Numbered from the stretch's first letter, positions 12,694-25,335 are shown. The stretch is DNA of 64,000 nt from Amphimedon queenslandica (GCF_000090795.2 NW_003546362.1:105637-169636); one strand, 5' to 3'. Notes: generated by a model from the letters alone, not told the origin. Numbers and translations are program-made.

Positions 12694-13487
12694 GTAATTT
12701 TAGGCTTCATAATATATTGATCTAATTCTAAAGACTATACTTTTTGATTGTTATTAAATTAGCTGATTTGTGGCATAAATTATATTAGGGTTTATTAATT
12801 TTTGTAGTATTTTTTACTTATGCCACTGTATAATAATAATAATTCTCAGTGCAGCTTATTTCGAAGATAACTACATGCCATAACTACTAATAATAACAGT
12901 TCAGGCGAAGCCATTTTACTAAAAGTTTTGAATAGACAGTTTATTATATCTTTAGTAAACATCTGAAATTTTGCTTAATGCATGCTTATTGAAACTTATA
13001 CTTACTGTTAATTTAATCATAAATCTAATATTCTATAGTTTGTCTGTTCCAATAAAAAATTAATATCCAATCTTTTGCCATTTTGTGCACATTGGGATTT
13101 GCAAAAAATTTTACTATATATATTGAAAATTTTTTCAGTTTTTTGCTAAGTCATGGTGAATATGGCAGCATATTTTATTTTAAATATTTTGTAATAAGCT
13201 TTTAAAGCTGGTCTTTGTTTGTGACATGACTGAAAGAATCATATGCACATGGAAGTACAGAGTTATAGCACAATTCTTTTGCCAGGACAAAAAAATTGAG
13301 ACAGCACATGCCTGTAGAGTCTCCCAGCTAGTCCCAGGTATTAATAAATACTTTTAAAATATAGATCAATAGAATTGTAGTGAGCTTATGAGATCATGAT
13401 GGATTGTATTACCAAGACACTTCAACTGACTGAATAGAATCTCTCATAAGGTGCACTCTAATTATTTGTAATTATTGTAATTTTTAG
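12694..13487. other. Spacer after ankyrin gene copy 1
   Basis: 3' UTR and intergenic AT-rich DNA with no supported gene. It leads into DMAP1-like exons. Confidence 0.5.
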
Positions 13488-14378
13488 GTATGATTAGGGA
13501 AGTGTATGCTCTACTTTACTTTAATATGAGTTCATTAATACTTATAGTAGCACTATTAATACTTATAGTAGCACTATAATTATTATATTAATATTTAATG
13601 TGCACCTCCATTTGTTACATTTGTGTTGCATCTTTTTTGAGCAAGTTAGAAGTTACTGGGACACTATCAAATTTTGTTTAAGTTAGTAGGCTCAGTACAT
13701 TGTGTTCATATTACACCTAATGGTGGCAGGTGAGATTTATAGAAAAGTATTATGTACATATACGTCTATTATTTAGGAATAAACCTTGAATAAAATTTTA
13801 TGCTCGTAAATCATAATATTAATTTTATTATTTTATTTTAGTACACACCTGATACAAACTGACAGTGGATTAGGGTACAGGCACCCAAAGGCAAGACTGG
13901 GAAGGAAGCACATTAGACCTTGGAAATGGATGCCATTCACAATTTAACCAGAGAAGTAAATCATACAAGTGTAGTATCTTTTGACCTCAAATTTTCATTT
14001 TGTTTGGATTTATTTTTGTGGTTTTTACAAATTTTTGTTAAATTTTAGTGAAATTAATTTAGTAGTTTTTAGCCTTGCACAAAATAAATGCCATGCCAAA
14101 TAAACATTTGCCATTAAAGGCACATAAATGCATGTAAAATGAACTGTCTTTTGTTCAAACTTGCAACGTACGTGTACTTGTAGTAGGACAAATAATTTTC
14201 TCACAGCTTTTAATGATGAATTGTCATCTTAGATATTTAGCTATTATATGCTAATTGTTAATTTAGGATGAGCGTGTTGTATCATTGGTGTTGGACTACC
14301 GAAAAGGGAAAAGATTATCCTTTTGTTCATTTCAACAAGAAACTTCCCATTCCAACATACACTGATGAGGAATGCACC
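13488..14378 (+). pseudogene. DMAP1: DMAP1 N-terminal exons, broken duplicate in unit 1
   Basis: Three exon-like blocks match successive parts of the N-terminal half of DNA methyltransferase 1-associated protein 1 (DMAP1/SWC4, a NuA4/SRCAP chromatin subunit). Block 13488-13530 reads GMIREVYALLY. Block 13842-13955 reads DSGLGYRHPKARLGRKHIRPW followed by KWMPFT. Block 14267-14378 reads YHW..TTEKGKDYPFVHFNKKLP. Splice-like AG/GT sites flank each. There is an in-frame stop right after KWMPFTI in the second block, and the remaining two thirds of the protein is absent here, so this is a truncated pseudogene. The unit 3 copy at 25336-25980 shares the same blocks. Confidence 0.7.
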
Positions 14379-15182
14379 GTAAATCATGCCAATAATCTTT
14401 ATTCTAGTTACATGCACATGTACATTTATTCAAGCAAGGACAAAGCTTTAAGAATGATATTTGTTATACTGAATTTGTGAATCTTTTAATATATCAGTAT
14501 ATAGATTTTTATTGTTGATTACCTATAGATACACAATACATATTGATGTTTAATTGTGCATGTAGTGTATTTTGCATTGTGTAATGTTTTTGTTTATTTT
14601 TATTTGTACACAATATGACTACACGCATGGTAACATCAGATTTTTTTTATACATTAATGATTATTTTTAGCTAATTAAGTGAGTGTAAATAAGCATCATG
14701 CATTATTACCAAAAAACTATTCTCAGTTGTTTCTTATTTATTTTTATTTTTATTGCCTTCGTATAGTATTTAGTATAAATACATGTATGTATTTCAGTAG
14801 TCTTGGCCAGATTACATGTACTATATGTATATTTCCATCAAATCAAATATTGACTGAGAATGATGATACAACATTATATCATTAACCATCTTTCGGGACT
14901 GAATCCCTAACTGATGATTTGTATTAACTGACTCAGTTTATTATACAATAATTTGAAAGCCATGTATGTGCATGTATTTTTGTGTCCTGCTACTTATTTT
15001 TTCCTAAATCAACATGAAGTCATAATTATTTTGTGTTTTGCTTTAGTTTCAAGTTTTATTTTTAGTTACTAATTATGGTATTCTATAATGTTCTGTAGTT
15101 AGTTTTTCTACTTAATATTGTGCAGTAAATTAAACTTGTAAATTAATCATTTTTGTAATAGGAACTGAATTCTATTTTGCAG
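14379..15182. other. Junction between duplication units 1 and 2
   Basis: No gene. From about 14820 onward the sequence repeats, with high identity, the block that starts near 6265 in unit 1 (offset about 8563 bp). A block beginning TGTAGTGTATTTTGCATTG near 14565 recurs near 32530, 32950 and 35925 among the ML genes. Confidence 0.6.
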
Positions 15183-15605
15183 TGGCATACTAACAAACCC
15201 AAGCTGTATCGTCATCAGTTACTGTAAGTGTTCATTCATAAGATCTATTTTTAGTTATTGATGTATTCCTGTCATTTCAGGTGGTTCCTCTGCAGATCAA
15301 TTTGTAACTGTTCATACACTAGCATCACTTTATCTGTTCCTACATGTACATGCAACAAGTTACTTGCTACTATAGGATATACTGTAGACAGTACTAGACA
15401 CATAGCTGTCCAACATGTTAAATATTGACAAGTGCATGGAGCGATGAATAAAATCACTGGTAATGTTCCTCCTTTAGATTTATTTTTGAACTAAGTGCTT
15501 CATTTATTTGTATTCTCTTTTGTTGACTGTAGAGTTTACAAAGCTATAGCCAGGGTCAGTACAAGTTGTATAATTATTTATCCGATGGAACAATGCTTGG
15601 ATAAA
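15183..15605 (+). other. Putative 5' untranslated exons of ankyrin gene copy 2
   Basis: Blocks 15183-15223, 15281-15460 and 15533-15605 are the counterparts of the unit 1 blocks at 6619-7028, with every splice donor and acceptor preserved. Open reading is not preserved. Conservation of splice signals without coding frame suggests UTR exons. Confidence 0.4.
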
Positions 15606-16241
15606 GTGAGTATGTGTCACTGTATTTGTTCTTTATTAATCCCTGCCAATTGTTTCACTTAATCATTTAGCTAATTCTTAGTGTTGTTTTTTTCTAACCA
15701 TTCACTCTTTTATTTCATGCTTTCTAGTGCTTCTCCTCACTTTGTTCCTTACCCCACAATAAATTCAACATACATGTACTCAGGTACTGTATACATTCTC
15801 AAATATAAGCCTAGCTGTCTCGGTTTAAGCCAGCAGAAATAGAAGCCTATATATTAAGCATGAATTATTAAAGATCAAAGCTTGTTGCATGAATAAGAAA
15901 TGTTAACCCTTGTTTCTATTGTGAAATATATCATAATTTCTAATGCATCATTTATTATCAATAATTATTACTGATCGATCTGATCTATCATTTGTTATCT
16001 CTTTTATCCCCTAGCTCTTTCTCTTCCCGGAGTTCATTGCTGCAAAACATATCAGGGTGTATTTGTTTGTCTAAAGTCATCGAAACCTATTTTTCCAACG
16101 AGCTATAGTGTTCTAAATTCATCCTTTTGAACAATTTTAGAGATTTTTGATAATGATAATAATTAATTGAGTAAAATAGGGGAGGGGCTAGCTGGCTAGG
16201 GAATTTTTCGAGTTTTCGCCTCCTTTTTAACGCTTTTCAAC

Positions 16242-19200
16242 ATGATTGATTTGTGTCAATGGAGAGCTAGAATAGGGTCTTGGAACTGTTGCAATTGTTC
16301 GCAATCCCGGGATTGTGTTGGTAGTAGATCTAGCACAAGTAGAGCTGGACTTAGTAATACGATTTCATCTACGCAAGGGAATGCTCCTAAGCTAACTTTG
16401 TCTATTTTTTGTCTTGCTATCCTCCTCTTCATATCAGGAGATGTGGAGCTTAATCCTGGACCCACTCTTACAGGTAAAGTGATCTTCATTATTAATAGTA
16501 CTCATACATTATTATAGATAAACCAACAAAAGATGAGTTGGTTGAGTTATTGAGTAGCTCAAATTTTGCTGCTGGTACTTGGGAACAATTTGCCTGCTAT
16601 CTTCTAAATGTGTCACATGATGTCATTACTGGAATCAGAGAGACAGAAAAAGTAGGGGACACAGTGTGGAGTGCTATAGCTCAATGTTGTCTTGATAATA
16701 ATCCTGATATAACTTGGAGAAAGGTCATTGATGCTTTGCTGGATGCTAATGAAGTGACTGTTGCTCGTATTGTCTTAGATGATCATTCAGGTAATAGTTT
16801 AATTTAAAATAGGATGATTTTAGTGTAACATTTCTTCATTGTAGATAAGAGTTCTAGTAAAAATCTCTACGAAAAAGTAAAGCAGGTACTAAGAATTCAT
16901 TACTCAAAATTAATAGAAAGCACCAAAAAATGCCTTTTAGAAGTAGCCAGTCAGTTGTATAGCAAAGATTTGATTACTAAAGAAGTTATGCATTCACCAA
17001 CTGTTGGAAAGATTGAAATAGATTTTTCGGCAATGATTTCTATATACCAAGGGGATGCAAAAAAGATGATGGAGGTGTGTTCCCTTTTTATAGAGTGTCT
17101 ATCAACTGCAGGAGGTCCAGCTCAAGAAGAGGTAATGGCACTAGCTAGAGACTGGGAGAATGAAGTGTTTAAAGATCATCAAGTATCATTCACTCTTACT
17201 GAGGCGGTCTCAGAATTTATTCCAAAAGAACTACAACTTAGCTCTAACGATAATTTAGCAATTGACCTTCGAAACCTACACAAGAAATATGCAAAGCTGA
17301 TTACTGACATAATTACATATTATGCATCCAGTGGAAAACATGATGCAATTGTTATTGCTCGATGGGTTCAAGCCACTTTTGATGAAACTGGTTTAGCATG
17401 TGAGAATGTAACTGTTGATGAAATATTTGAGCGAATGCAGCCTCATCACAGTTTTATTGACATTGATGCAATAAATGATCTCATAGAAGATTATCCGATT
17501 GATGATACTGCTTTACAGGTTAGGTTTGATAAATATAGTGATGACGTTAATAAATTCATTGATTCTGTAAAACTTGATGACATGGTTACAACTATTGGAG
17601 CAGCAATCATTGGAGAAAGTACCAAAGTTGATCCTAAAATTATTCTAAAACTGTCCAGAAAATGGAATAGAAAAACCATAGGCCACCTTCTCAAGCTAAT
17701 AAAATATTTATTTGATGAAGAAGCAAAATGTGTTACCATAAAGAAGTTCTTACAAGGATCAATTTGTATTGAATTTTTGGTTTCTTCCAACAGATCAGTC
17801 AAATCTCTTATTGTGAAATCACAAGCTAAATTACACTTTTTACATCTTCTTGGTATATTTCAACTAATCATTGACAATCAAACTATCATTGACAGAGACG
17901 AAGATGCTAGTTTTATATTTGAAGAATCACTTCTAGAGTCCATTGTGAGCATCGAAAGTAATCTAGAATATCACAAATTATCGTTACTTCTAATAGAACT
18001 TGAAATAGAACTAAATTACCAGAACACTAATGGTAAGAATGCACTGATGCTAACTAGTGAAGGTGGACACATTGAAGTATTTGAATCATTGCTACTAAAT
18101 GGTGCTGATCCTTTTGTACAACTACCAGCAAATAAAGGATGCATTGGATTAAACAGTTTAGCATGCACTGCTCTTTCTGAGCATATATACAAATCAATCG
18201 GAGGAGAGAAAATTATGCCACAAGATGGCATCTCAGTTGAAGACATGTTAGATATGGCTGTTAAAGAAAGAGGCGTATGTAGTTCTTCGTATGATTCATT
18301 CATATGTGTCATTAAAAATAATTTAAAAGAAAGATTTCAATTGCTGGAAAACTGTTTACATGCATTGAGTAGTAACTTCATTGATACTGCTACCTATATT
18401 TTGACCAGTGAATCTTTGGTTAGAGATGCAAGACAAAACTTTCCCTTTTATATCAAAGAAGATGCTACTTATAAAAATGTTAATCAACTCTTGCAGTTGC
18501 TCCAGCCTCATTACTCATATTTGAACATCAACCTACTCACAATACTGTGTACTATCACAGAACCTATCAAGGAACAGGTAGAAGATTACAATGCTAACCT
18601 GAAGATATTCAAAGACACCACTAGCCTACTGGAGCTTGCAATGATTACCAAAGGTATGCAAGTGCAATATCCTGATGGTGTTCTCTGCTGTTCAAAATTA
18701 ATTCTAAGACTTAACAAACCTTGGTGCTCAAGGACAATAACTGAATTGAATAAAGCAGAAATTTTTTACTTCCAAGATATTGCATTTTATTTAACACTTC
18801 AAGATATACATTGTGGTACCTCCAGCCTTATATGCACGTATTTATTACCTCAATCATATACAGATACATTAGTAAAAGCGCCTTTGGAACAAAGGTTATT
18901 GTTATGTAAGATTGGTGTATTTGAGGTAATTGTGAATGATATTGTTGTCATGAAGGAAGAGGAAGATAAATCTTTTACATTTGAGGCTGCACTACAGGAA
19001 GCTTATCAAAATAACAATACCAAAGTTTTGTTTTTCTTATCTGAACTAAACATCAGTTTGCCTCTGCAAAATGATAACACTAAACTTATGATTGCTTGCA
19101 TGAGAGGAGACTTTGTGACAGTTCAACTCTTACTTGGTAAGAATCCAAATGTTAATGCTCAAAAAGATGATGGACAGACTCCTTTAATGTGTGCTAGTTC

Positions 19201-21679
19201 CAATGGACATCTTCAGATCGTTGAAGTCTTACTTAGTAAACACCCAGATATTAACATTCAAAATAATGATGGATTGACTGCTTTAATTTTTGCTAGTCAT
19301 TATGGATATCATGAAGTTGTTAAACTCTTACTGAGTAAAGATCCAGATATTAACATTCAGAATAAGAATGGATGGACTGCTTTAATGGTTGCTAGTCGTT
19401 ACGGACATCATCAGGTTGTTGAGCTTTTATTGAGTAAAAATCCAGATATTAACATTCATAAAAATCGTGGATGTACTGCTTTGATGTTTGCTAGTGGTAA
19501 TGGACATCACCATGTTGTTGAACTTTTACTGAGTAAAAATCCAGATATTAATATTCAATCTGCAGGACATACTGCTTTGATGTTTGCTAGTCGTAATGGG
19601 CATCACCAGGTCGTTGAACTCTTACTGAGTAAGGATCCAGATATTAACATTGAAAGTCATGATGGATGGACTGCTTTGATGTATGCTAGTCGCTATGGAC
19701 ATTACCAAGTTGTTAGACTCTTACTGAGTAAGGATCCAGATATTAACATTCAAGATAATGATGGGTCCACTGCTTTATTTTATGCTAGCACCAATGGACA
19801 TCACAAGGTCATTGAACTCTTACTGAGTAAAGATCCAGATATTAACCTTCAAAATAACGATGGATCCACTGCTTTAATTGATGCTAGTGCCGATGGACAT
19901 CACAAGGTCATTCAACTTTTACTGAGTAAAGATCCAGATATTAATCTTCAAAATAATGATGGATCCACTGCTTTAATGATGGCTAGTGCCAATGGACAGC
20001 ATGAGGTTGTTCAACTCTTACTGAGTAAAGATCCAGATATTAATATTCTGGATAACGATGGATGGACTGCTTTGATGTCAGCTAGTTACCATGGTCATCA
20101 ACAAGTTGTTGAACTATTACTTAGTAAAGATCCTGATATTAACGTTCAAAACAATGATGGATTCACTGTTTTAATGATAGCTAGTGCCAATGGACAGCAT
20201 AGGGTTGTTGAGCTTTTACTGAGTAAAGATCCAGATATTAACACTCAAAGTTACGATGGATGGACTGCTTTGATGAATGCTAGTCGTTATGGACATCACC
20301 AGATTATTGAACTCTTATTAAGTAAAAATCCAGACATTTTCATTCGAAATAATGATGGATTCACTGCTTTGATGTTGTCTTGTATTTGTGGTCATCACCA
20401 AATTGTTGAACTATTACTCAGTAAAGATTCTGATATTAATGCTCAATTTAATGGATATACTGCTTTGATTCTTGCTAGTGGCAATGGACACTGCCAGGTA
20501 GTTGAACTCTTAATGAGTAAAAGTCCAGATATGAATGTTCAAGATAATGATGGATTTACTGCTTTGATGACTGCTAGTTACTTTGGACATTATCAGGTTG
20601 TTGAACTTTTACTGAGTAAAGATCCAAATATCAACATTCAAAGTAATGACGGAGAGACTGCTTTGTTGTCTGCTAGTAGCAATGGACATTACCAGGTTGT
20701 TGAACTTTTACTGCATAAAAATCCAGATATTAATATTCAAAATAAAAATGGATTAACTGCTCTGATGGCTGCTAGTGCCTACGGGCATCATCAGATTGTT
20801 GAACTCTTGTTGAGTAAAAACTCAGATGTTGACATTCAGGATAATAATGGCTTAAGTGCATTAACTTATGCCCTAGTTTGCTCTAGTACATCTATTCTAT
20901 CTATTCTTAAATTTGAAATGCCTGATTATGACCAGTCTATCCAAATTCACAACAGTATGCAATCAGGTAATTATGCTAAGATAATAAAGCTTTTACTTGA
21001 TTCTCACGCTAATCATAATCACTTTAATTCTATTTTGGAGCCGCTTCATTCATTAGACATTGCAGCACTCTTCAATAATTTTGCTGCAATGACAGTTTTA
21101 ATAGAAAAATGTGACATCACATCAGAAAACATCATTAATGCTTTTACTTGGGCATGTTATGGAGGTCATTCATCAATGATAATTTACATGTCTGAAAATA
21201 TTAGTCTATCATGTAATGAGAGAAAATTATTGGTAGCAGCTGCTGAAGGAGATTTAGACACATTAAGTAGCATGGTTAATGAAGTTGGTACGAGTCCCAA
21301 TACTCCACTGGTAGCTGGTATGACCCCATTAATGATAGCAGCTTCATGTGGACACATTGAACTAGTTAAAACGCTGATACAAACTGGAGCTGATGTTAAC
21401 AAAACAAATGAAAGAGGAGAGAATGCACTAGATATAGTGAGTGGAATTGAGTGTTATGATCGGTCTGATGTTAAACAGCTACTAATTGCTAAAACCCCAG
21501 CTGGTAAACCAGACTCGTCCAAGAAGAAGAACATACAACCAAGTATCAAGTCACTTTCAGCCATTTTCATATCGTTTATAAAGAATGCTTACAATCGATA
21601 CAATGCAAAGCAACAAGAAATGAAAACATTGTCTGAAGTAACTGGACAAGGTACAACAAAATTAAGCAATGACAAATAA
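16242..21679 (+). CDS. 2A-like signal sequence - Death domain - ankyrin repeat protein, copy 2
   Basis: Exons 16242-16473, 16518-16790 and 16845-21679, same phases as copy 1, about 1779 aa. Exon 1 has the same Cys-rich start, hydrophobic segment and DVELNPGP (residues 67-74). Exon 2 is the Death domain with one extra Asn. Exon 3 has the same helical linker region and then about 18 tandem ankyrin repeats against about 14 in copy 1, which accounts for most of the length difference. A final ankyrin near 21290-21420 and a helical C-terminus ending in KQQEMKTLSEVTGQ match copy 1. Both copies are fully open over almost 5 kb, so both look functional. The conserved 5' flank indicates recent tandem duplication. 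No enzymatic domain was seen; a scaffold or sensor role is inferred. Confidence 0.85.
16440..16463 (+). other. 2A-like ribosome-skipping motif, copy 2
   Basis: Again DVELNPGP directly after the hydrophobic segment. The 2A codons and the surrounding hydrophobic stretch are identical to copy 1, while the Ser/Thr-rich part upstream has changed (extra RS, I for S), so the motif appears constrained. Confidence 0.85.
19150..20870 (+). repeat. Tandem 99-bp ankyrin-coding units, copy 2
   Basis: About 18 units. Several neighbours (around 19740-20030) are nearly identical at DNA level (GATGGATCCACTGCTTTA shared by successive units), showing recent local unit duplication. Two units are one residue short (SAGHTALMF and FNGYTALIL). 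Confidence 0.9.
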
Positions 21680-22189
21680 TAAGGCTGGCTTGGCCACACT
21701 TTTTGTGTCTTAATTTATAGTTGCTTTATATATTATAGTTTTTGTGCTGTAGTTTTAAAGTTAGCTGATTTAATTTTTGTGGCATAATAATTGGTTTTCA
21801 CATTTTTGCTAATTCATTTAGCAATTTTGACACAGATCTAGAGTTACCATGTATGTAATTATAATATCAATCATTGCTGTTAACATGAGTAATGAATCAT
21901 GTTGTTGATTGCAATTCTTAACAGTTTAATAAAAGATACCAAAAATTATTATTATTATAATTTCTTGTTTTGTGTCATGATAGACTAATATTGATTGTGA
22001 TTTAATTTTGATTTTCTACTAATCAATAATTCATTTTTGGTTTTAATTATAATCAATAATTGTTATCCATTGGCACTTTTAAAATTGATTATTAAGTGTA
22101 CAGGTATCTGGGGCACTATATAGTAGTACATCAGCATGCATCACATCACACGCACAATGCAAACAATGTAATTGTAATTGTGAAGCTAA
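21680..22189. other. Spacer after ankyrin gene copy 2
   Basis: No gene. It is recognisably similar to 25040-25280 (shared strings such as GTGTACAGGTATCTGGG), marking it as the same part of the duplicated unit. The DMAP1 blocks found after units 1 and 3 are missing here. Confidence 0.55.
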
Positions 22190-22570
22190 TTTTTGGGGAA
22201 AAAACCTTTATTGGGCTATAGCCTTGATTTTTTTAAATTGCCTTGTTTTTTAAATGCTTATAACTCAAAAATTTTTTGTTAAAAACAGCTCAGATCTATA
22301 TTTTAAGACATTAATGTGTATTTAAAACGTAATGAAATTTTGGGGAGATTTTGGAGCCAATTTTTAGAAAAACTATGTGCTATAGCCTGTACATGTACAT
22401 GTATATATATTATGTTATATATCAAAAAATTTATGGAAATAGGGAGTTCTCTCCTAATGATTCTTGTCAAAATACCCTACATGGTGTTTGGTCCGATTTT
22501 TGAGTAAATTGACAATCCATTGGCAGGAAGCTACCTGAGCACTATGCCATAGTCCTATGAGAAATTCTGC
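22190..22570. repeat. Partial copy of the dispersed AACTCAAAAATT / GATTTTGGAGCCA repeat
   Basis: Shares GGGCTATAG, CATAACTCAAAAATT-like and GATTTTGGAGCCA strings with the array at 26050-27400, and its right edge (AGCACTATGCCATAGTCCTATG) matches 6190-6212. Confidence 0.6.
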
Positions 22571-22579
22571 ACATGACTT

Positions 22580-23115
22580 TGACACTAATTTTGCATGCAC
22601 ATATTTATACATATATCAAATCAAGTATTAACTAAGAATGATAATAAAGATCTATTTTTCTATTCCTGTCTTCTTAGGTTGTACTTCTACAGATCAATCC
22701 GTAGTTGCTTATGCATTATCATCAATTAATGTACTGATCCATTTGATTTACAATACATGTATATCATTTGCTGTCTCTTTCTCTTTGTTCCCTCTTTCCT
22801 TCCCTGAGTTTATTGGAGCTAAACGCAGTGGGTATATTTGTTTGTCTAAAGTTGTCAAAACCTATTTTTTAAGAACAATTTATGGAGTTTTTATGCACTG
22901 TATTTGACAGGTATGGGGTAATAATAATATCTGTAATAGTGATGATTACAGGGTAAGAAGTAACATGTACATATTATTAATTAATGTTATGGGTCATGAG
23001 CCCAGAGTCCTCCTAAAGTAGTTTCACTGTTCAGTCATCATGATTGATTTGTGTCAATGGAGAGCTAGAGCACTAAAGTATTGTCTTGTAACTGTTGTCA
23101 TATTGTTCAATCCTA
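22580..23115 (+). pseudogene. Relic of the 2A-bearing first exon and 5' flank (third unit)
   Basis: The stretch 22600-22880 matches the 5' flank of the two ankyrin genes (for example GTATATTTGTTTGTCTAAAGT). At 23041 an ATG begins MIDLCQWRAR, the same ten residues as both intact copies; homology then fades and the hydrophobic segment and 2A motif are gone. No Death domain or ankyrin sequence follows, so this unit lost its coding body. Confidence 0.7.
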
Positions 23116-23124
23116 TTGGTATAC

Positions 23125-23600
23125 AGCCAAGTATATTCAGGCCTGATTCAAAATGTTGTCCAAAATTAATGAATCAAGCCTGATATCAGTACTGGTACAT
23201 CCCTGTTGGCTATCATTGCTAAATCAGGAATGCCTGTCTGGCCTGATGCTTATCATGCCTGTACCATGGCTGACTCCATGATTGTATCAGGACTGATTGC
23301 CCAAAATCCATGGTCCATGCCTGACATCAGGCCTGGTTTCAGGCTGAATCAGGTTTGAATCTCTGATCAACGTGATTATACACCACCAAGAGACCAGGCC
23401 TAATGTCAGCCTGAATCAGTCCTGATATCAGACATAGACCGTGGTTTTTGGGTAATCAGTCCTGATACAGTCATGGAGCATGATAAGTATCAATACTGGA
23501 TCAGGCCAGACTGACATTCCTGATTCAGCAATGATAGTACCAATATCAGGCCTGATCCAGTAATTTTGAGCAACAGTCCTGGATCAGGCATGGACCACAT
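23125..23600. repeat. Foldback element rich in CAGGCCTGAT-type strings
   Basis: The left half (about 23140-23360) and right half (about 23385-23590) are imperfect reverse complements: for example GTATCAGGACTGATTGCCC on the left against GGGTAATCAGTCCTGATAC on the right. A related fragment lies at 62880-62960. Looks like a non-autonomous hairpin element inserted between the relic exon and the NHL gene. Confidence 0.65.
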
Positions 23601-23714
23601 GGTAACTCTTGGGTGTATTTGTCTATGTAGTACAAGAAGCAAATAAAGATACATTGCTGTGGAAATACATCTGCTTAATTGGTGAATTCCTTTTCCTGCC
23701 ACAGTCAGAGGGAA

Positions 23715-23751
23715 GTAATTAGTCTGTCACCACTAGTGACAGACTAATTAC
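23715..23751. repeat. Perfect 16-bp palindrome with 5-bp loop
   Basis: GTAATTAGTCTGTCAC (23715-23730) and its exact reverse complement (23736-23751) flank CACTA. It lies 170 bp upstream of the NHL gene; it may be a structured site or the tip of a hairpin element. Confidence 0.8.
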
Positions 23752-23920
23752 TAACCTTTGACTGAGGTAGGTACTTGCTACTGTGCTACATGGTTGCACA
23801 ATGATTCCACTGATTGGTTGGATTATGCTCAAATCCCACCCCTTTCTACTAATTAATGGAGTACTGTTCCTTGATTCTTCATCCAGTCTCCACATCTTCC
23901 AGGCTCCATAATACTGTAGA

Positions 23921-25036
23921 ATGAATAAGATAGCAGATCCCAAAGTGAAACCTGTTTCGCTTTCTTTATCAATGGAGGCTCCAGATTCATCCCTTCTATG
24001 TATCCCCCTCTCTTTTCTGAGAAGTAGTCTAGTTGGTGAAGGTGATGAGCCCATTCACACTACAGTCACTACTGCCAGCACTGATCCTGGAGTGTATAGG
24101 ATACAGTGTAACCCTTCAACCAGTGGTTCTCATACAGTCAAAATACAAGTGGATAGTGTACATCTTAAGGATTCTTTTATCCCTTACATTGACCTTGGGA
24201 GCATCACTCCAGTACATGCTATTCCTGAGTGCCTTAGAGTTTATCCCTGGGCAGTTGCTGTAACCGATGATAATCACGTTATAGTAACTGAGTGTTATGA
24301 TAATTGTGTGACGATACTGGATAGAGAAGGAAAGAAAGTGAAATCATTAGGAGAAGAAAGTGGTAATGTCAAGTTTTGTTTTCCTCGTGGCATAGCCTTC
24401 ACTCCAGACAAATTCATTCTTGTGTCTGATAGCAACAGGATCCAGAAGATAAGCATTGATGGATACCTTGTAGCATTAGTAGGTGAGGAGGGCGAAGGAC
24501 CACTACAATTTAAAATGCCTACTGGTTTAGCCATTTCTCCAGAAACAGGAAAGATTTATGTTGCTGATAGTGGTAACTGCCGTATACAAGTCTTAAATCC
24601 AGATCTAACCTTCTCTCATGCATTTGGTAGTAAAGGATCAGCTAATGGACAGTTTAAAGCTCCTCATGACATTGCTATTGACAGTCAAGGATTAGTGTAT
24701 GTTACTGAGGCTAATTGTCGCATTCAGAAGTTCTCTCCTTCTGGAGAGTTTGTTGGACAGTTTGATATTGAGGGATCTCGTCCTGGACAGCAAAAGAGCT
24801 CACCATACAGTATAGCAATAGACACTGCAGATACAGGTTTAGTGTATGTAACTAAAGAGGACAGTGATAGGATCACTGTATTGGATAGTGAGGGAGTCCT
24901 TAAGTGTTCATTTGGAACAGCAGGTGAACGTTACTATGATAGTAGTCTGACTTCATTAGCTTTTGACAAGGATGGATTGTTATATGTCTGTAGTTTCAAT
25001 GGATCGCTTGCTATTCATCGTAGAATCGTGCAATAG
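23921..25036 (+). CDS. Intronless filamin-NHL protein (TRIM2/3/71-type C-terminal half)
   Basis: A single 371-aa open frame; an in-frame stop just upstream (about 23909) fixes the limit, and the first ATG is at 23921. Residues about 10-85 look like a filamin-type Ig domain (GVYRIQCNPSTSGSHTVKIQV). Residues about 100-370 form NHL repeats (RGIAFTPDKFILVSDS, PTGLAISPETGKIYVADSGN, PHDIAIDSQGLVYVTEANCR, YSIAIDTADTGLVYV), predicted as a six-bladed propeller. In TRIM-NHL proteins these domains follow RING, B-box and coiled coil, none of which is visible here. It could be a retrocopy or a genuine short family member. It occupies the place where the Death-ankyrin body sits in units 1 and 2. Substrate or RNA binding is possible by family analogy but not shown. 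Confidence 0.8.
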   Translation: MNKIADPKVKPVSLSLSMEAPDSSLLCIPLSFLRSSLVGEGDEPIHTTVTTASTDPGVYRIQCNPSTSGSHTVKIQVDSVHLKDSFIPYIDLGSITPVHAIPECLRVYPWAVAVTDDNHVIVTECYDNCVTILDREGKKVKSLGEESGNVKFCFPRGIAFTPDKFILVSDSNRIQKISIDGYLVALVGEEGEGPLQFKMPTGLAISPETGKIYVADSGNCRIQVLNPDLTFSHAFGSKGSANGQFKAPHDIAIDSQGLVYVTEANCRIQKFSPSGEFVGQFDIEGSRPGQQKSSPYSIAIDTADTGLVYVTKEDSDRITVLDSEGVLKCSFGTAGERYYDSSLTSLAFDKDGLLYVCSFNGSLAIHRRIVQ

Positions 25037-25335
25037 TTAACAATTTAAGGACACTTACCAAAATTCATTAACAATTCCTTGTTTTGTACTATGGTAATAA
25101 TGATTCTGATTTCATTTGATTTTCTAGTAACTACTAATCAATAATAATTTTGTTTTAATTATATAATCAATAATTGTGATCCTAATAATTGTTACACACA
25201 TTAAGTATTATAAGTGTACAGGTATCTGGGCCACTATATAGTACATCTGCATGCATTACAGCACATGCACAATGCACCATGCATGACCATACTGCCTGTA
25301 ACAGCTCCACCCTTCACTATGTAGTCATTTGTCTG
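25037..25335. other. Spacer after NHL gene
   Basis: Matches the 3' flank of ankyrin copy 2 (21950-22140), so the duplication unit resumes directly after the NHL gene. No gene seen. Confidence 0.5.
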
